Shown: positions 8,699 through 17,500 of the stretch, in pieces | Position numbering within the stretch: position 1 is the stretch's first letter | Layout: every line of letters begins with the position of its first letter | From: Chromera velia | Taxonomy: Eukaryota > Sar > Chromeraceae | Assembly: GCA_018398765.1 (NCBI GenBank) | Contig: JAHBMJ010004656.1 | Span: forward strand, 5,001 to 22,500 | Reading direction: 5' to 3' | Length of the DNA: 17,500 nt | Notes under the pieces: model-generated | Database searches by the model: none | What the model saw: the letters and a program-made list of their open reading frames with translations, nothing else | What the model was told of the DNA's origin: nothing | Translations under genes and position numbers: made by a program

Positions 8699-9336
8699 CT
8701 GCAAAGAGAGAGAATGCATTGAAGAGAAAGAATGCAACACAGAGGTGGTCAGAAGGATGTCTGCCATCTCTCTACAAAAAAAGAGAATGCATTGAAGAGA
8801 AAGAATGCAACACAGAGGTGGTCAGAAGGATGTCTGCCATCTCTCTGCAAAGAGAGAGAATGCATTGAAGAGAAAGAATGCAACACAGAGGTGGTCAGAA
8901 GGATGTCTGCCATCTCTCTGCAAAGAGAGAGAATGCATTGAAGAGAAAGAATGCAACACAGAGTTGGTCAGAAGGATGTCTGCCATCTCTCTGCAAAGAG
9001 AGAGAATGCATTGAAGAGAAAGAATGCAACACAGAGGTGGTCAGAAGGATGTCTGCCATCTCTCTGCAAAAAAAGAGAATGCATTGAAGAGAAAGAATGC
9101 AACACAGAGGTGGTCAGAAGGATGTCTGCTGCCTCTCTGCAAAGAGAGAGAATGCATTGAAGAGAAAGAATGCAACACAGAGTTGGTCAGAAGGATGTCT
9201 GCCATCTCTCTGCAAAGAGAATGGAAGAGGAAGGATGGAATGCAGCAGAGAGGACAAACAGTCCAAGCCTTCACATGCTATCATATCTTGCAACGTCACG
9301 ATCAATCTCTCTCGCAGTGATTCAAATTCAGATCCA

Positions 9337-9377
<41 letters not shown>

Positions 9378-12300
9378 TCACAGGAAGACCGAAAGACAAA
9401 CTCACAGGCAAACCGATAGTCCAACAAACACTCAACTACACACGCACTGTCTGTCAGGTTTCAACGCACCCAAGCGCCGTCTCCTCCTTCCTGTTATGGA
9501 TGCGCGTGAAGGTCTCCGAAATGAGAGCAATGAGGAAGTTGAGGACCACAACGACCATCGAGAGAGTGATGAACACGTGGAGAGAGATCAGGACCCAGTT
9601 CGCCCCCCACACGTCGAAGTCGCTACCTTCTCCGATGACAATCAAATATACGTCCCGGAAAGCAGACAGAAGGGATGAACTCTCTACGCCCTCTGCATTG
9701 GAATTAAACCGGCAGAGGATAAAGAGGAGGGATGAGAGAAGACACGCAGAGTACACGCATACCCACACGCGGTCATGAGTGCGCGCAAAAGACGAAAAGT
9801 GGGGCTGTTCTCATCGTATAGATCCTGCATGCAATCGAGGCTTTCTCTGAGTGTCTCCCTCTCTCTACCGTCATTCATGCTAAAAGCTCGATACAAAAGA
9901 AAAAGTAAGCCAAACTATTGCAAGGGATCCAAGCACCGGCAGCGTTGAAGATGACGTAGGCATTCATTCTCATACAGAAAAAGAATTCTGAATGAAAATG
10001 AAAAATTAAATGCATGCACCTACCCACCTGCAGCGTTGTAGAAGATGTAGGCAGATGTCGAGAAGGAGGCAAACAAGATAATGAGCACCAGCAGGAAATC
10101 CTTGATGTCCACGGCCGTGTCGATCAGAGCCCTCACGTTGCTTCCGATCGCAACGAACGCTCGGGCAATGCCGAAGAATCGGTAGAACATCAGCAGATTG
10201 GCAAATCCAATAAAGTACAGAGTGAACGAGCTCACGCCCTCGCTTGCCCTCTCAGGATCTGAGTATCTGGGCATCGTGTCGACCAAGGAGAGGATTAAGC
10301 TGACAATCACAAAGGCAAAAAGGAAAATGTCGTTCGAAGAAAAGGGATCACCCCGGATGCGATCCATCCCGAACTTGCGAACCTCTAAAAATTTAACGTA
10401 CAGTAGATAAAGAGCGTTGAGGAGTACGAGAATTGCGAACAAAGTGAAGAGTACCGATCGGACGGGCAAACCAGTCCCAGGCATTACAGCTGAGGGTGAA
10501 CAGATTTTTTCGGGTGCCGAGGTTTTGGCTTGATCGTTCTCCGCAGGCTCTGCTTCACAGCCTATGACGATCCAGGCAAAGATGAAGAAACAAGCCATGG
10601 CGAAGAGGTGCAGAAGCAACTCCGCCCTCACAAAACTGGCCCCGTAAGCGCGCCATTTGTACTCAAGGAGGACCTGCAGTCAGTGGTCCGTGGGTGCATG
10701 AAGGCATGTATGCATGGATGAAAGGTGTGAACACAGACAGTGTCTTGATTGGATTCGGGGATCCTCCATAAACCCAATGATTGACCGCTTCACTTCGATC
10801 AACTGCTGCTGCCAGGGACAATTTACAAAACGATGGAAGGAAGAAGGAATGCCGATCTGATTTCCCTTTCAAAAAGAGAATGAGACACAAGTAAAAAGGT
10901 GCAATCATCATGGCTGCAGATTGGGAGGGAGACCTGTCTGAACGCCAAAGCTAGAGACAAAAGGTGAAATTAAGGCTCTTTTTCAACAGACAGAAAGAAA
11001 GAAAGTACGAAGCCCGGCCGTTGTAAATGAGAAAGGAAGGAAGCACGATGGTCGCATTATTACATGCACCTTTCATCTTCTCAGGGCAGGGCTTTGGTCC
11101 GAGCATGCAGCACTAGTCTACTGGACCTACAGACGGACTTTACAAAATTTGGTTTTATACAGAGGGGGGATATTCCTCTCGACAATGAGTTTGAACATGG
11201 CTGAGTCTCGAGTGGAGGCCCCTGGTAGGGTGATGCCGAGAACTTGGATGTCGTCTTTCCGAAGCTGTCCGTCGTCCTCCGGGTCGTCCTTGTTCATTCT
11301 GCATGCATTCGGCAGACAGGCAGGCAGAGAGAGAGAGAGAGAGACAGACAGAAAAGTGTTTGAGGGTGCATGGGAGAAAGATTGATTTTCTCTTGTAGTC
11401 TCACAGACGGCATGCCCCGTTTTCAGTCTTTTGAAAGAAATTGACGAAGCAAAGACGGAACGAAGAAAGGATGAGGTCACAACTGGCAGCGAAGAAAGAA
11501 CTATAAAGCAGCAAGTCGGAAAACAAAGAAAGGTAAAGCACATGTACGTTCAATGCCGCCAAAGGACTTTCGGCTCTCTCTATGCTTCCTTCGATCTGCT
11601 CCCCCATCTGTTCTCCCTTGAGGTTTCGTGACAGACAAAAAAATGTCCGTTCCGTTCATGCACTGACTTCCTTCCGGCCATTCGCACACTTCGAGCATTT
11701 TATCGAACAGGCAGAAAAAGAGAACTCCAGCACGACAGACTGGCCCGCACCCCGGCGCGATGCTTTTCAGAAGCTTTGAGTCTAGCTGCAAGTCCTCTGC
11801 CCCCACCATGCGGGTCACCTGGCCTTTCCCATCCTGGAGGGCCTTTCCGGGCAGTTGGTGTATTCCCAGAGCCGGGGCGGCATAGGGCGGGCGCACGGAC
11901 ATGTCGAGAAGGGACTGGAGGGCGCCCACGAGGGGGTATTGTCTGAGCAGCAGCTCGACGGTGTTCGTTACACCCTGCCAGTGAGCACGTGCACAGACAG
12001 GTATGAGGTCCTCGCTGTTGCCTTCCTTTAGATAGGTGAGACACTCAATGAGTGCCTTCTTGTTGACTTTGGGGTCCTCTAATGCAAACATGAGAGGAGT
12101 CCGAAGCGACTCGTCTGGCTCTAGTAGAAGCTCGGGAAGCTGCTGAAAGAGCTCCGAGATGATGCGGACAGGTGCTCTGAAGACGACCAGCAGATGGCCT
12201 AGAGACCAGAAAAAAGGGGGGGGCATGCGCTGAGATGCGAGATGGAAATGGGGGTGATTCTGCAGCCAGGATTCGGTACTCTGCTCTTCTGCAAAGGGCC

Positions 12301-13432
12301 CTGCTGCCCCCGAGCCGCACACCTTCTGGAGGTCCTCTAGGAGCAGCTTCACAGAGTCCCAGTCTTCCCCACTCAGCGCCTCTATCCAAAGTTTTGCTGC
12401 GCCTGTCAGAGGAGGGGCCGGGCACGCAAAGTCGTACACAGCCATTGAGCGTGCCTTGGTGATTCTTTTTTGTGCTCGCACGGAGCAGGGATCGAGCATA
12501 ACGCCGGAGTGCGCAGTCCAGTGTGGGGCTGTGCCGAGCATCGGGAGCATTCTGGAAAGTGCTCCGTTGAGACAAAGGACCCTCGGCTTGCCTGCGTCGG
12601 GCTTCACCCACACATAACGTCCGTCAGGGCTGGGGCGAATTTCTTGCACACCCCTCTCGGTGAAGGGCAAAACCTCCTGAGGCTGCCCTGTGTGGATGTC
12701 CACACACCTGCATGCATAAGGAAGAGAACGGAGACAGGAGGAGAAGCGGAGAGGACAGGAAGTTTGTGAATCGCTTGAAGAGGAAGGGAAAGAACCGCGG
12801 TTGTCTTTTTTCTTTTTTTCTGCTTCTCCTGGATGCCATTCAGAAAAAACCCCAAAAGACTCATGAGCATGCCGATCAGAAAAAATCCTAAAAGACCCAA
12901 TCATGAACATACTAATCGCAGCCAGTGATCAAAGAAAGAATCAATCATCACATCTGTCTACTTCGTTGCCAACCTCCATCCTTCCGGCGTCTTCATTTGA
13001 ATTTGCCCATTGAGCAGCTGCACCGTCTGTCGAGGTAGGATCTCCTGAGGAGGATAGGAAGGTCTCCACCTGATGGGGTCTCTTTGAGGCTCTCCGATGA
13101 CAGATCCGGTATCGTAGCACCTCCCTCCTCTCAGAGGCTCCCCGTCTCCATCCTCCGAGATCTCCCCCCCCTCTGCCTCTGTGTCCACCACCTTCGCCTC
13201 CCTCTCCTCGTTGCCCGAGTCCGGCTGGACGATAGTGCCGGGTTGTGCGGGGGCGTCAGAACGCTGAAATGCCTGGTAGTAGGTGGCTGCCTGTCGGAGG
13301 CTGGTGCCTGTCCGGACCTGCGTGAGAGAAGCAGAGAGAAGATCTTCATTTGGCAGTTTCACTCAGGCTTCAATTTAATCAGCAGTCTGAGCAAACAGGC
13401 AGGCAGGCAGACAGGCAGGCAGACAGGCAGGC

Positions 13433-13463
<31 letters not shown>

Positions 13464-16400
13464 GAGACAGACAGACAGAGAGACAGACAGGGAGATCGAA
13501 GGAAGAGAGTGCAATGCCACCAACCAAAGTTTTGTATGGTCGTCATTCTTAGAAACATTGAAATGGCCCTTTTCTTTCCATGTCTTTCAACTCGCTGAGA
13601 AATAGAGAGCCTCCTCATTGGCAAAAACTGGACGTCGAGACGGAATTCAAAGAAAGTGGCTTGCTTGATACATTGACTGACCTTGAAGACAGCAGAAATC
13701 CTCATCGTGTCCGGAGAGACGTCCAACGCCTCCAGAATCCACAGCGGCTTGTCCCAGGAGAAGTTGCTGGCCACTTCATTCAAGGCACTCATCACCGATC
13801 CTCTTCTGAACTCTTTTTTGGGAGGGAATAACTCAGGAGGGGGTCTGTCTGGGTGGATGGGGTCTCCCTCCTTTGCTGGTGGCACTGCAAAGAAGGAGCT
13901 GCGGGTTGCACCTAGTGAATAGAACAGAAGGGATTTGTGGTCAGTCTCATGTTGGGTGTATCCTGTGAGGAAATTACATTCCAGCGTGTGAAGGGCTTTC
14001 GGGGAAGAATCCCCTGCTCTCACCGCAAGTGCGTGCGTCAGAATTTCGAGAGCCGACTCATTGATCATGTAGAACACCGGCTTAGGAACCCAGCCGACTG
14101 GATTGGGACCTAGGGCAGGCGCCGTCCCTCCTAGTAGTTGAAAGGAGGCTACGGGAAAGGGGGAGGCATCCAGATTTTCCCAGCAAGGATCATAGACGAT
14201 AAAGTTGTCTGTGCCCTTTTCTTTGACTATCAAGGCGTTCCCATCAAGAGAAGGAAGGAGGAGAGAAGGGGGTGCACGCAGAAGAAACCTTTTGGCAGGG
14301 AGCTGGCGCCAGCCATCCTCTCCCATACCGTCAACCAGCCAGACGAATCTGCCCTCTGCGACATCAGGAGACGACGAGACAGATACCCAGAGATCATTGC
14401 CTGACCACGCCACTCTTCCCCACTTCATTTCCTTCTCCTCCTGCCCTCTCATGGCTGCCGGCTTTCTTGAAAGTTCAAAATGGGAAACGACCTCTGGGGG
14501 CAGTTTCAACAGTACTTCTGCCTCCATGCTAACATTGTACCTTTCTATTTGATACACAAACAGCACCTCTGGCCTGCCCTCCATTCCCAGGGCCAGCAGC
14601 GTCTTCTGAGGGGACATCAAATTGACCTCCATGGGCAGCACAGGAACCCCAATAGGTTGTTTGTCTACGCTTTCCGCATGATCGTCCTTTGAGGACGGCC
14701 ACTTGTTCCCCCCCACCCCCGGAGGTCCCTCATCGTCATCCTGGGGCTGCACAGGGCTGCACACCCAGTGGAACTGGCCACTGACTAGATTGTACAACCG
14801 TGCCCTCCCTTTGTCCCACACTGCAAGTCTCTCGCTCTGCTTCTCCGGGCCCCATGTGAAGAAATCTCCTCTCGGAACAGCCTGGATGAGTCTGCAGGTG
14901 TCTCGATCATAAATTGAAATGCGGTCCTCAGTCCGCACTGCCAATTTCGTCTCGTCGGGTGAGAACAACACCCGATCAACCTCGAATAGGTTCTGGTGTG
15001 CGTCAGTGATGCATAAAATTGAAAGGAATTCTGCCTGGAGAATAATCACGTTCTGACGTCCAAACTGTCCTGTACAACACACGGCCAGAAGGTCATAAGG
15101 AGACCACGCGATCACCCCAGGCGATCCGTAGGCCTGCAGGGTGTCCAGCCTGTGTAGGACAGACTGTTTGTTCTGCTGCACCTTCACAACCCGCATCCCT
15201 TCCAGCCCCGACACCGCAAATCTGCGGCTGAAAAAATTCCATCCCCAGAAGTAAACGACTGTGGTGTCGATACGTCTGTATTCTGTGACGATTGGATATC
15301 TATCGCTGACTTCTGGGGAGAGATGAATGGGGTCGTCCCTCCTAGGATCCGGACCTCTCCTGAAGATGACCACTTCCGAGTCAGGCAACACAACGCCATC
15401 GTTCTCCTCTCCAACAGCGACGGCAATCATCTGGCCGTCCTTGCTGAGGGGAGTGGCCTTCTTGCACAATTCAACATTCTGAGACAGAACCTGCATGCAA
15501 AAATAACGAAGGAATTAAAAGAGACAGACACTCTCGCATATATATTCCACATTAGAGAGAAAAGAAACATCGTGCTAATACCTGAGAGCTGAAAGTATGC
15601 ATGGCTCAAACAACATCGTAAGACCCGGAACTGCTTATCGTCTTTGCTTTGAGTGTCATAAATGTCCCGCTGAATATCTACGCTATTCATGCAAAGACAA
15701 GGGGAGCTGAATGAATGCGAACCGTCTGCCTGCCTGCAGCATGTATGCCCAGAACAGACCCCTGCGTACTTCTATTCCCTTCCTCACAGACTGAACAGAC
15801 CTGCAAGTCAAATCTTCTCATGGGACTGTCCACATCAAACAGGGCCATCTGGCACATCTCATCGCCGTCGTCGTCTTCGTCCGTCAGAAGGGCGATCTTC
15901 GTGCCGCACGCAAACCACTCAAACCACAAGACCCCCCCGTAGATTTGATGCACGCAAACAGGGGAGACTTTCCCCTTTTTAATTGAGTAAATCGCAAACC
16001 CCCCATCCGACCTCCCTGATTCCCCTAAAGCCAGGTATTTGCCGTCTGGACTGAAGGGACCGCAATTCTCCGGAACGTACGCACCGTGTTCGGCCTCCGC
16101 AAAGGAATGCACAACTTTTGCACTGGTGGGGTCAGACAGACGCCATGTGAGCAGGTGGACCCCCGTTGAGTTCTCCACGAGCAGCTTGCTTGCTTGTTTG
16201 CCTGATGCTGCTAGATGCATTGCCAAAACGTTCTCTGTTTTCTCGAGCAACGATTCAAGATCATCGCTCAGATTCAAGAGCGGCTTTCCAGACAGCACAT
16301 CTTGAACGAACGGCACCCACTTCCCTCCCAGAAGAGGTTCGGCCGTGGATTTTCCGAATAACGCGGCGGTGCTGCTGCCTGGCTCTTGGGCCTCTGAAGG

Positions 16401-17500
16401 ATCGCACACGCCTGCGATGATCAGAGGGGGACGGGGTTCGCTCATTCCACCCTGATGTATGGGGAGGAAGGAAGAGGGAGCCGGACCCTGAGCTTCGATT
16501 GCCCCTGCTGTCTGCGAAGAGAGTTCCTCCGATGTTCTCTGCCAGTCTCCCAGACACACCCTCCCTTTCCGGAGTTCTTCCGTGTGCTTGTCGGTGAGGA
16601 AAGAGACCAACCGAGGCATCAGACGAGAGTGCAGCAACAACTCTCGGGTTTCCTGCAGACAATCAGGTAGGCAGGCACATGCATTTACATTCATACAGAA
16701 TTCTTTTTCAGTAAATGTATGTAACTGTATGAAGGCAAATGCATGCAACAACTCGCGGGTTTCCTGCAGACAAACAGGTAAGCAGGCAGGCACATGGGGA
16801 GCACCAACAAGACAGACAACGATCATATATGCACACCATTAATTGAACCCCAACCCAGACAGACGTGCAAGTCCTTTCGCTCCTGTGCTTTTGCTATCGA
16901 CGGAAAGAAGAGGGGAACAAGATTCGACTTCATCAGCCGTGCAATGCATCAAGTCATTTCCTTCTGTGTCCTTTCCTCAAAGGACCAAACAATTAAGCAA
17001 AGCAATCCGACAGACAAACGGAGGTACCCGCAGCCCCACACGGAGTCGCATATGGGCATGCAGCTCCTCACATTCTTCCACAGGAATAGGACAAAAATGC
17101 TAGACGAACCTGCACATTGAGAGCTGAAGAGTCTTGTTTGAGAAGCTCCCAGAGGCGGGAGGCTGCGGTGTGCGCCTTCAGTTTGTCACTTTGAGTAAAA
17201 CCCTGTCCCCCACTCTTGTTGTAGCTCTGCAGAAGGTCCTTGATCTGCTTTGCTATCTGCACACAGCGGCGTAAACAAAAAGATTGATGTAAGGGGGGGG
17301 AAATGAAAATTCCCAAAGGCGGGGAACAGCGATGTAGTATTCTGATCAGAGTTGCGTAATGACATGCACACTTTTCCTTTCTTTTTCTTCTTCTTGTCGC
17401 TTTTGTCCGATTCAACCCACCGGCCCACCATCTTACCTGTTCGTTAACGATTGTGGGCCTTCTTTTAACTGCGTTGTCCTTCCTCATGTCGATGGCTTTG
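8293..17500 (-). CDS. WD40/propeller-ankyrin-TRP-like cation channel with C-terminal coiled coil, 11 exons, 5' partial
   Basis: Minus-strand exons in coding order: 17500-17437 (partial), 17256-17110, 16652-15801, 15490-13682, 13317-12974, 12707-11751, 11298-11139, 10673-10028, 9886-9794, 9692-9470, 8698-8293 (TAA). All junctions are GT-AG and phases agree, giving 1,899 codons in the window. Layout (residues counted from the window edge): helical 1-100; WD40/propeller-like blades about 220-1130 (e.g. FSPDGKYLALG at 270-280, FSPDE at 530-534); ankyrin-like about 1175-1350 (TPLMFAL); six membrane segments about 1462-1750 with pore loop VIGEGSDFD; coiled coil about 1811-1858; basic low-complexity tail. 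The S6 LNFLIALISETFTRI resembles TRP and polycystin channels. Likely a membrane cation channel with large cytosolic sensors. Least certain are the donors at 11750 and 9793. The start lies outside the window. Confidence 0.85.
8671..9220. repeat. 73-bp tandem array, ~7.5 copies, each carrying the exon's 3' splice site
   Basis: Copies start at 8671, 8744, 8817, 8890, 8963, 9036, 9109 and 9182 (the last partial, to about 9220), with only a few variant bases. Read on the minus strand, each unit contains a pyrimidine-rich acceptor (ctctctctttgcag) plus the exon start agagatggcagacatcc. Copy 1 is fused to the true last exon; the others lie in the 771-bp intron. Since 73 is not a multiple of three, using another acceptor would shift the frame unless three (or six) units are added. 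Confidence 0.95.
9335..9374. repeat. (CA)n microsatellite
   Basis: About 20 CA units with one CATA interruption, within the last intron (8699-9469) of the channel gene. Confidence 0.95.
9470..9692 (-). CDS. Exon 10: pore helix, selectivity filter and S6
   Basis: Acceptor aatgcag and donor gtgcgt bound 223 bp. It encodes SLLSAFRDVYLIVIGEG, SDFDVWGANW and the hydrophobic S6 ending LNFLIALISETFTRI. The Gly-Glu-Gly filter-like motif after an aromatic/aliphatic pore helix fits the TRP/polycystin group (compare LGDF in polycystins). The acidic residues favour cation conduction. Confidence 0.88.
9794..9886 (-). CDS. Exon 9: S5-pore linker (tentative borders)
   Basis: The acceptor tttgtatcgag follows a long pyrimidine tract. 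The frame joins exon 8 in phase 1 and gives FSMNDGRERETLRESLDCMQ and the remaining linker. The donor gtctttt at 9793 is weak; it was chosen because it keeps phase and avoids the stop codons produced by the nearby gtgggt and gtactc sites. Confidence 0.5.
9934..10053 (-). repeat. Duplicated exon-end/donor around a 56-bp inverted-repeat element
   Basis: The end of exon 8 and its donor (10025-10053) recur at 9934-9962, about 91 bp downstream, inside the intron. Between them, at about 9960-10015, lies a short element sharing aaaaagaattctg, catacag and aaatgcat with the element at 16679-16744, in opposite orientation. The copy codes AYVIFNAAG against AYIFYNAAG in the exon, and both end with GT in the same phase. 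Confidence 0.75.
10028..10673 (-). CDS. Exon 8: channel segments S1 to S5
   Basis: Acceptor gactgcag, start VLLEYKWRAYG, donor gtgggt (phase 1), 646 bp. Membrane segments: S1 about residues 1462-1482, S2 about 1517-1536, S3 about 1558-1576, S4 about 1595-1621 with only two or three basic residues (R1609, R1615), S5 about 1636-1657. The S1-S2 loop holds two cysteines. The few S4 charges argue against a classical voltage sensor and for a TRP/polycystin-like channel. Confidence 0.9.
11139..11298 (-). CDS. Exon 7: pre-S1 linker
   Basis: 160 bp, acceptor atgcatgcag, donor gtccgt, phase 2 to 0. It encodes an acidic start (NKDDPEDDG), then ITLPGAS and ERNIPPLYKTKFCK. The short linker joins the ankyrin-like part to the membrane part, as in TRP channels. 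The frame is fixed by both neighbours. Confidence 0.82.
11312..11351. repeat. CAGG/GA/CAGA simple-repeat tract in an intron
   Basis: Mixed CAGG, GAGA and CAGA units. On the coding (minus) strand they form the pyrimidine tract upstream of the exon 7 acceptor. Confidence 0.85.
11751..12707 (-). CDS. Exon 6: last propeller strand and ankyrin-like region
   Basis: The acceptor catgcag has its first base completing an Arg codon split AG|G. It begins CVDIHTGQPQEVL and IRPSPDGRYVWV, a WD40/propeller-type strand pair, then a helical region with LRTPLMFALEDP and TVELLLRQYP typical of ankyrin-like helices. The donor gtgcgg at 11750 was chosen because only it and two weaker sites give the phase needed by exon 7. 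An 81-nt inner segment (12199-12279) looks like an in-frame optional intron. Confidence 0.78.
12841..12916. repeat. Diverged tandem duplication (36 and 40 bp) in an intron
   Basis: Both copies begin cagaaaaaa, contain aaaagac and tcatga.cat, and end near gat/aat: 12841-12876 and 12877-12916. They lie in the 12708-12973 intron of the channel gene. Confidence 0.75.
12974..13317 (-). CDS. Exon 5: linker between propeller parts
   Basis: 344 bp, acceptor cacgcag, donor gttggc in phase 2. The middle is acidic and low complexity (EEREAKVVDTEAEGGE), probably a disordered loop. The ends (LRQAATYYQAF, TVQLLNGQIQM) look structured. Reading past the donor reaches a stop within six codons. Confidence 0.82.
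13396..13491. repeat. CAGG/CAGA tetranucleotide tract
   Basis: A nearly uninterrupted tract of CAGG then CAGA units in the 13318-13681 intron. On the coding strand it is CTGT/CCTG. Reading through it would give a spurious Cys/Leu/Ser-rich tail. Confidence 0.95.
13682..15490 (-). CDS. Exon 4: main propeller-like region
   Basis: 1,809 bp without a stop (603 codons), acceptor atgcag, donor gtcagt, phase 0 at both ends. It shows repeated propeller-type strands such as VIAWSPYDLLAV, LFSPDETKLAV, RISIYD, RLAVWDKGRARLYNL and SLDGNALIV at roughly blade-length spacing. No catalytic motif is seen; it is probably a cytosolic protein-binding platform. It is the longest exon in the window and a reliable frame anchor. 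Confidence 0.92.
15801..16652 (-). CDS. Exon 3: N-terminal helical region and first propeller blades
   Basis: 852 bp, acceptor ctgcag before ETRELLLHSR, donor gtctgt, phase 0 at both ends. Helical start (PRLVSFLTDKHTEEL), then a Pro/Ser-rich linker and blades including LLTWRLSD, FSPDGKYLALG and FAIYSIKKGK. A second, in-frame acceptor lies 111 bp upstream at 16764. Confidence 0.88.
16634..16796 (-). repeat. Duplicated exon 3 acceptor around a 66-bp inverted-repeat element
   Basis: 16634-16681 and 16745-16796 are near-identical (three substitutions and a 4-base indel). Each contains ctgcag|GAAACCCG, the intron 3' end plus the exon start. Between them sits 16679-16744, whose 20-base ends (16679-16698 and 16725-16744) are inverted repeats matching at 18 of 20 bases, with aattctttttc inside. 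Confidence 0.88.
17110..17256 (-). CDS. Exon 2: helical N-terminal segment
   Basis: 147 bp, 49 codons, phase 0 at both ends, acceptor tgtgcag, donor gttcgt. It encodes amphipathic helices (IAKQIKDLLQSYNKS, SRLWELLKQDSS). No named domain is recognised. Confidence 0.85.
17437..17500 (-). CDS. Exon 1 in window: 5'-partial exon of the channel gene
   Basis: It encodes KAIDMRKDNAVKRRPTIVNEQ-type sequence up to the donor gtaaga at 17436, phase 0. The frame stays open to the window edge. The ATG at 17487 could be the start, but upstream exons are equally possible. Confidence 0.7.

Noticed and set aside
8671-9220. CRISPR-like array or coding repeats from the 73-bp units
   Set aside because: The units are directly adjacent with no unique spacers, and the overlapping 69-codon frames on the + strand are just the repeat read through. 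The minus-strand splice-site explanation fits better.
11401-11607. Extra exon in the 11299-11750 intron
   Set aside because: The frame is hydrophobic low-complexity sequence over a pyrimidine-rich intron, without paired splice sites that keep the phase.
13379-13500. Cys/Leu/Ser-rich C-terminus of the large frame starting at 15496
   Set aside because: This is read-through of a CTGT/CCTG microsatellite after the donor at 13681; the spliced frame continues in 13317-12974.

Overview
The window looks like nuclear DNA of a eukaryote, most likely a single-celled alga or protist. It has two multi-exon genes with GT-AG introns, nested DNA transposons, many simple repeats and large AT-rich intergenic stretches. 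There are no bacterial operons, and no ribosome-binding sites were relied on. An alveolate or stramenopile (for example a chromerid-type alga) fits the protein types, but the sequence alone does not settle the species.

Layout. Positions 1-820 are pyrimidine-rich on the + strand, with good 3' splice-acceptor-like sites and no gene I can define; this may be the 3' end of an upstream gene. Positions 820-5200 are a transposon-rich, gene-poor block. It holds a 997-bp non-autonomous hAT element with a perfect 8-bp target duplication (1377-2389). It also holds a ~1.75-kb element with ~230-250-bp terminal inverted repeats that carries a tRNA-like Pol III box B (3021-4770). A short repeat (1253-1340) reappears inverted at 4967-5004 without its internal hairpin. 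Positions 5754-7339 (+) encode a 447-aa predicted secreted or membrane-anchored protein with one EGF-like domain and a glycosidase-type beta-propeller, split by one 242-bp intron. Positions 7340-8292 are a convergent intergenic space.

From 8293 to beyond the right edge (-) lies one large gene. I resolve eleven phase-consistent exons encoding at least 1,899 residues: an N-terminal helical segment, WD40/beta-propeller-like blades, an ankyrin-like segment, a six-transmembrane TRP/polycystin-like cation channel and a C-terminal coiled coil. The N-terminus is outside the window.

The most unusual feature is inside this channel gene. Three introns carry duplicated copies of the adjoining splice junction. 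One is a 73-bp unit repeated about 7.5 times, each copy bearing the 3' splice site and exon start. The other two junctions are duplicated around related 56-66-bp elements with terminal inverted repeats. In one case the duplicated acceptor is in frame (+37 aa), and in the other the copied exon end keeps its coding sense through conservative changes. This suggests a small mobile or foldback sequence family that duplicates splice junctions, possibly related to intron birth or alternative splicing.
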